A stretch of 64,000 nt of DNA from Phycisphaerales bacterium (GTDB taxonomy: Bacteria; Planctomycetota; Phycisphaerae; Phycisphaerales; SM1A02): NCBI GenBank assembly GCA_009691705.1, contig SIAR01000001.1, forward strand, positions 1-64,000, in the 5' to 3' direction. Below are positions 63,530-64,000 of this stretch, piece by piece (positions within the stretch are counted from its first letter, which is position 1; every line of letters starts with the position of its first letter). Under the pieces are notes generated by a model. The model worked only from the letters and a program-made list of their open reading frames with translations. It was not told the origin of the DNA and did no database searches. Both the position numbers and the translations under genes were made by a program.

Positions 63530-64000
63530 TCAACCGGTCCAGTCACTGAGAACAGTTGCGAGATCGCTTCCGTTGACGATGCCATCGTTGTTGATGTCGG
63601 CGGCACCGCCAGTCGCTCCCCACGCCGCGAGAAGGCTCGCAAGATCTTGACCGTTCACGGAGCCGTCGCCATTGATATCGCCCGGGTGCTGAGACTCACA
63701 GAGGTCAGCAGTTCCGTTGCCGTTGGAATCAGCGCACGTCGTGCTAGCACCATGCCATGTTGCGCCAGCGGCGGCGGCGTCGCTTTGGGTCATCACGAGA
63801 CAGAATCCATTTGGAAAGCAGGCCGCGCCCTGAGGCAGCGGACAGCTCGTCGATGCACATGAAGTTCCGGTGCCCTGGTAGTTGCCACCCTGCTGCGCGC
63901 ACACAGCGGCGCTGACAGGTCCAACGCACGAGCCCGAGGGCAGGCAGCATGCCCCTTGTGGGAAGCAGAGATAGGTCGCGCACTGACTTCCCTCTGGCCC
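63530..64000 (-). CDS. Secreted protein with dockerin-like C-terminus (N-terminal part off window)
   Basis: The frame stays open to the window edge, so the 124-residue ORF in the track is only its tail; 156 residues are visible. Repeats of the form GxCC/ACF...G.C ('GACCLPSGSCVGP', 'GAACFPNGFCLVMTQSDAAA') are typical of planctomycete exoproteins. A 'DSNGNGTADLCE' Ca-binding segment follows, then two dockerin-like loops, 'DINGDGSVNGQDLASLL' and 'DINNDGIVNGSDLATVL', ending 16 residues later. Presumably anchors or sorts the protein outside the cell. No cohesin gene is visible. Confidence 0.8.
   Translation of the reverse strand, partial: GPEGSQCATYLCFPQGACCLPSGSCVGPVSAAVCAQQGGNYQGTGTSCASTSCPLPQGAACFPNGFCLVMTQSDAAAAGATWHGASTTCADSNGNGTADLCESQHPGDINGDGSVNGQDLASLLAAWGATGGAADINNDGIVNGSDLATVLSDWTG

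Overview
The window reads as a chromosomal segment of a planctomycete, most likely of the class Phycisphaerae. The clues are: pseudopilins with the 'RRRAFT' leader; an LpxB gene, which implies a lipid-A outer membrane; large secreted proteins carrying CC...WD..C cysteine blocks, 'D-N-N-IPD' calcium repeats and dockerin-like pairs ('GDINGDGSVNGQDLASLLAAWG' type); and conserved hypotheticals of a kind I associate with this group. This placement is inferred from the proteins; there is no rRNA here to confirm it. I see no insertion sequence, prophage, CRISPR array or integrase. Codon use looks even throughout by eye.

Layout. 1-7.5 kb (minus strand): a type IV pilus / type II secretion-like operon with three secretion ATPases (two PilB/GspE-like, one PilT-like), one GspF/PilC platform protein and two pseudopilins, the last running off the window. 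7.6-10 kb (plus): gnd-zwf, the oxidative pentose phosphate pair. 10-14.3 kb (minus): tyrS followed by three coupled genes of uncertain role: a cytoplasmic conserved hypothetical, a LolB-like lipoprotein and an RDD membrane protein. 14.3-25.4 kb (plus): rplK-rplA-rplJ-rplL, a clear intrinsic terminator, then rpoB-rpoC behind what looks like their own promoter. 25.4-27.4 kb (plus): two YkgJ-type cysteine-cluster proteins and an unknown acidic protein.

27.4-32.4 kb (minus): a complete branched-chain amino-acid ABC transporter (livK-H-M-G-F). Its LivG ATPase carries a roughly 100-residue insert with a predicted transmembrane hairpin. 32.5-39.4 kb: lpxB (minus), aspS (plus), trxB with a coupled secreted unknown (minus), purD (plus). 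39.5-49.6 kb (plus): four large secreted proteins in a row: a subtilisin-like protein with Glu in place of the catalytic Asp, an active-looking reprolysin-type metalloprotease with a dockerin-like tail, and two proteins that resemble metalloproteases but have lost their zinc ligands.

49.6-54.3 kb: pgeF, tRNA-Ser(GCT), a DedA protein, sucC without sucD, a HAD phosphatase, and (minus) a small unknown plus a beta-hydroxyacid dehydrogenase. 54.3-63.4 kb (plus): an eight-gene MoxR/DUF58/Bat (aerotolerance-type) operon with stop/start overlaps at most junctions. 63.4-64 kb (minus): tRNA-Ser(CGA) and the C-terminal end of another secreted dockerin-like protein.

The most unusual items are the membrane-hairpin LivG, the tandem pair of apparently dead metalloprotease homologues, the Glu-substituted subtilase beside them, and a recurring GCTAnnnT box upstream of several operons. 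All functional calls rest on motif recognition by eye; no database search was run.
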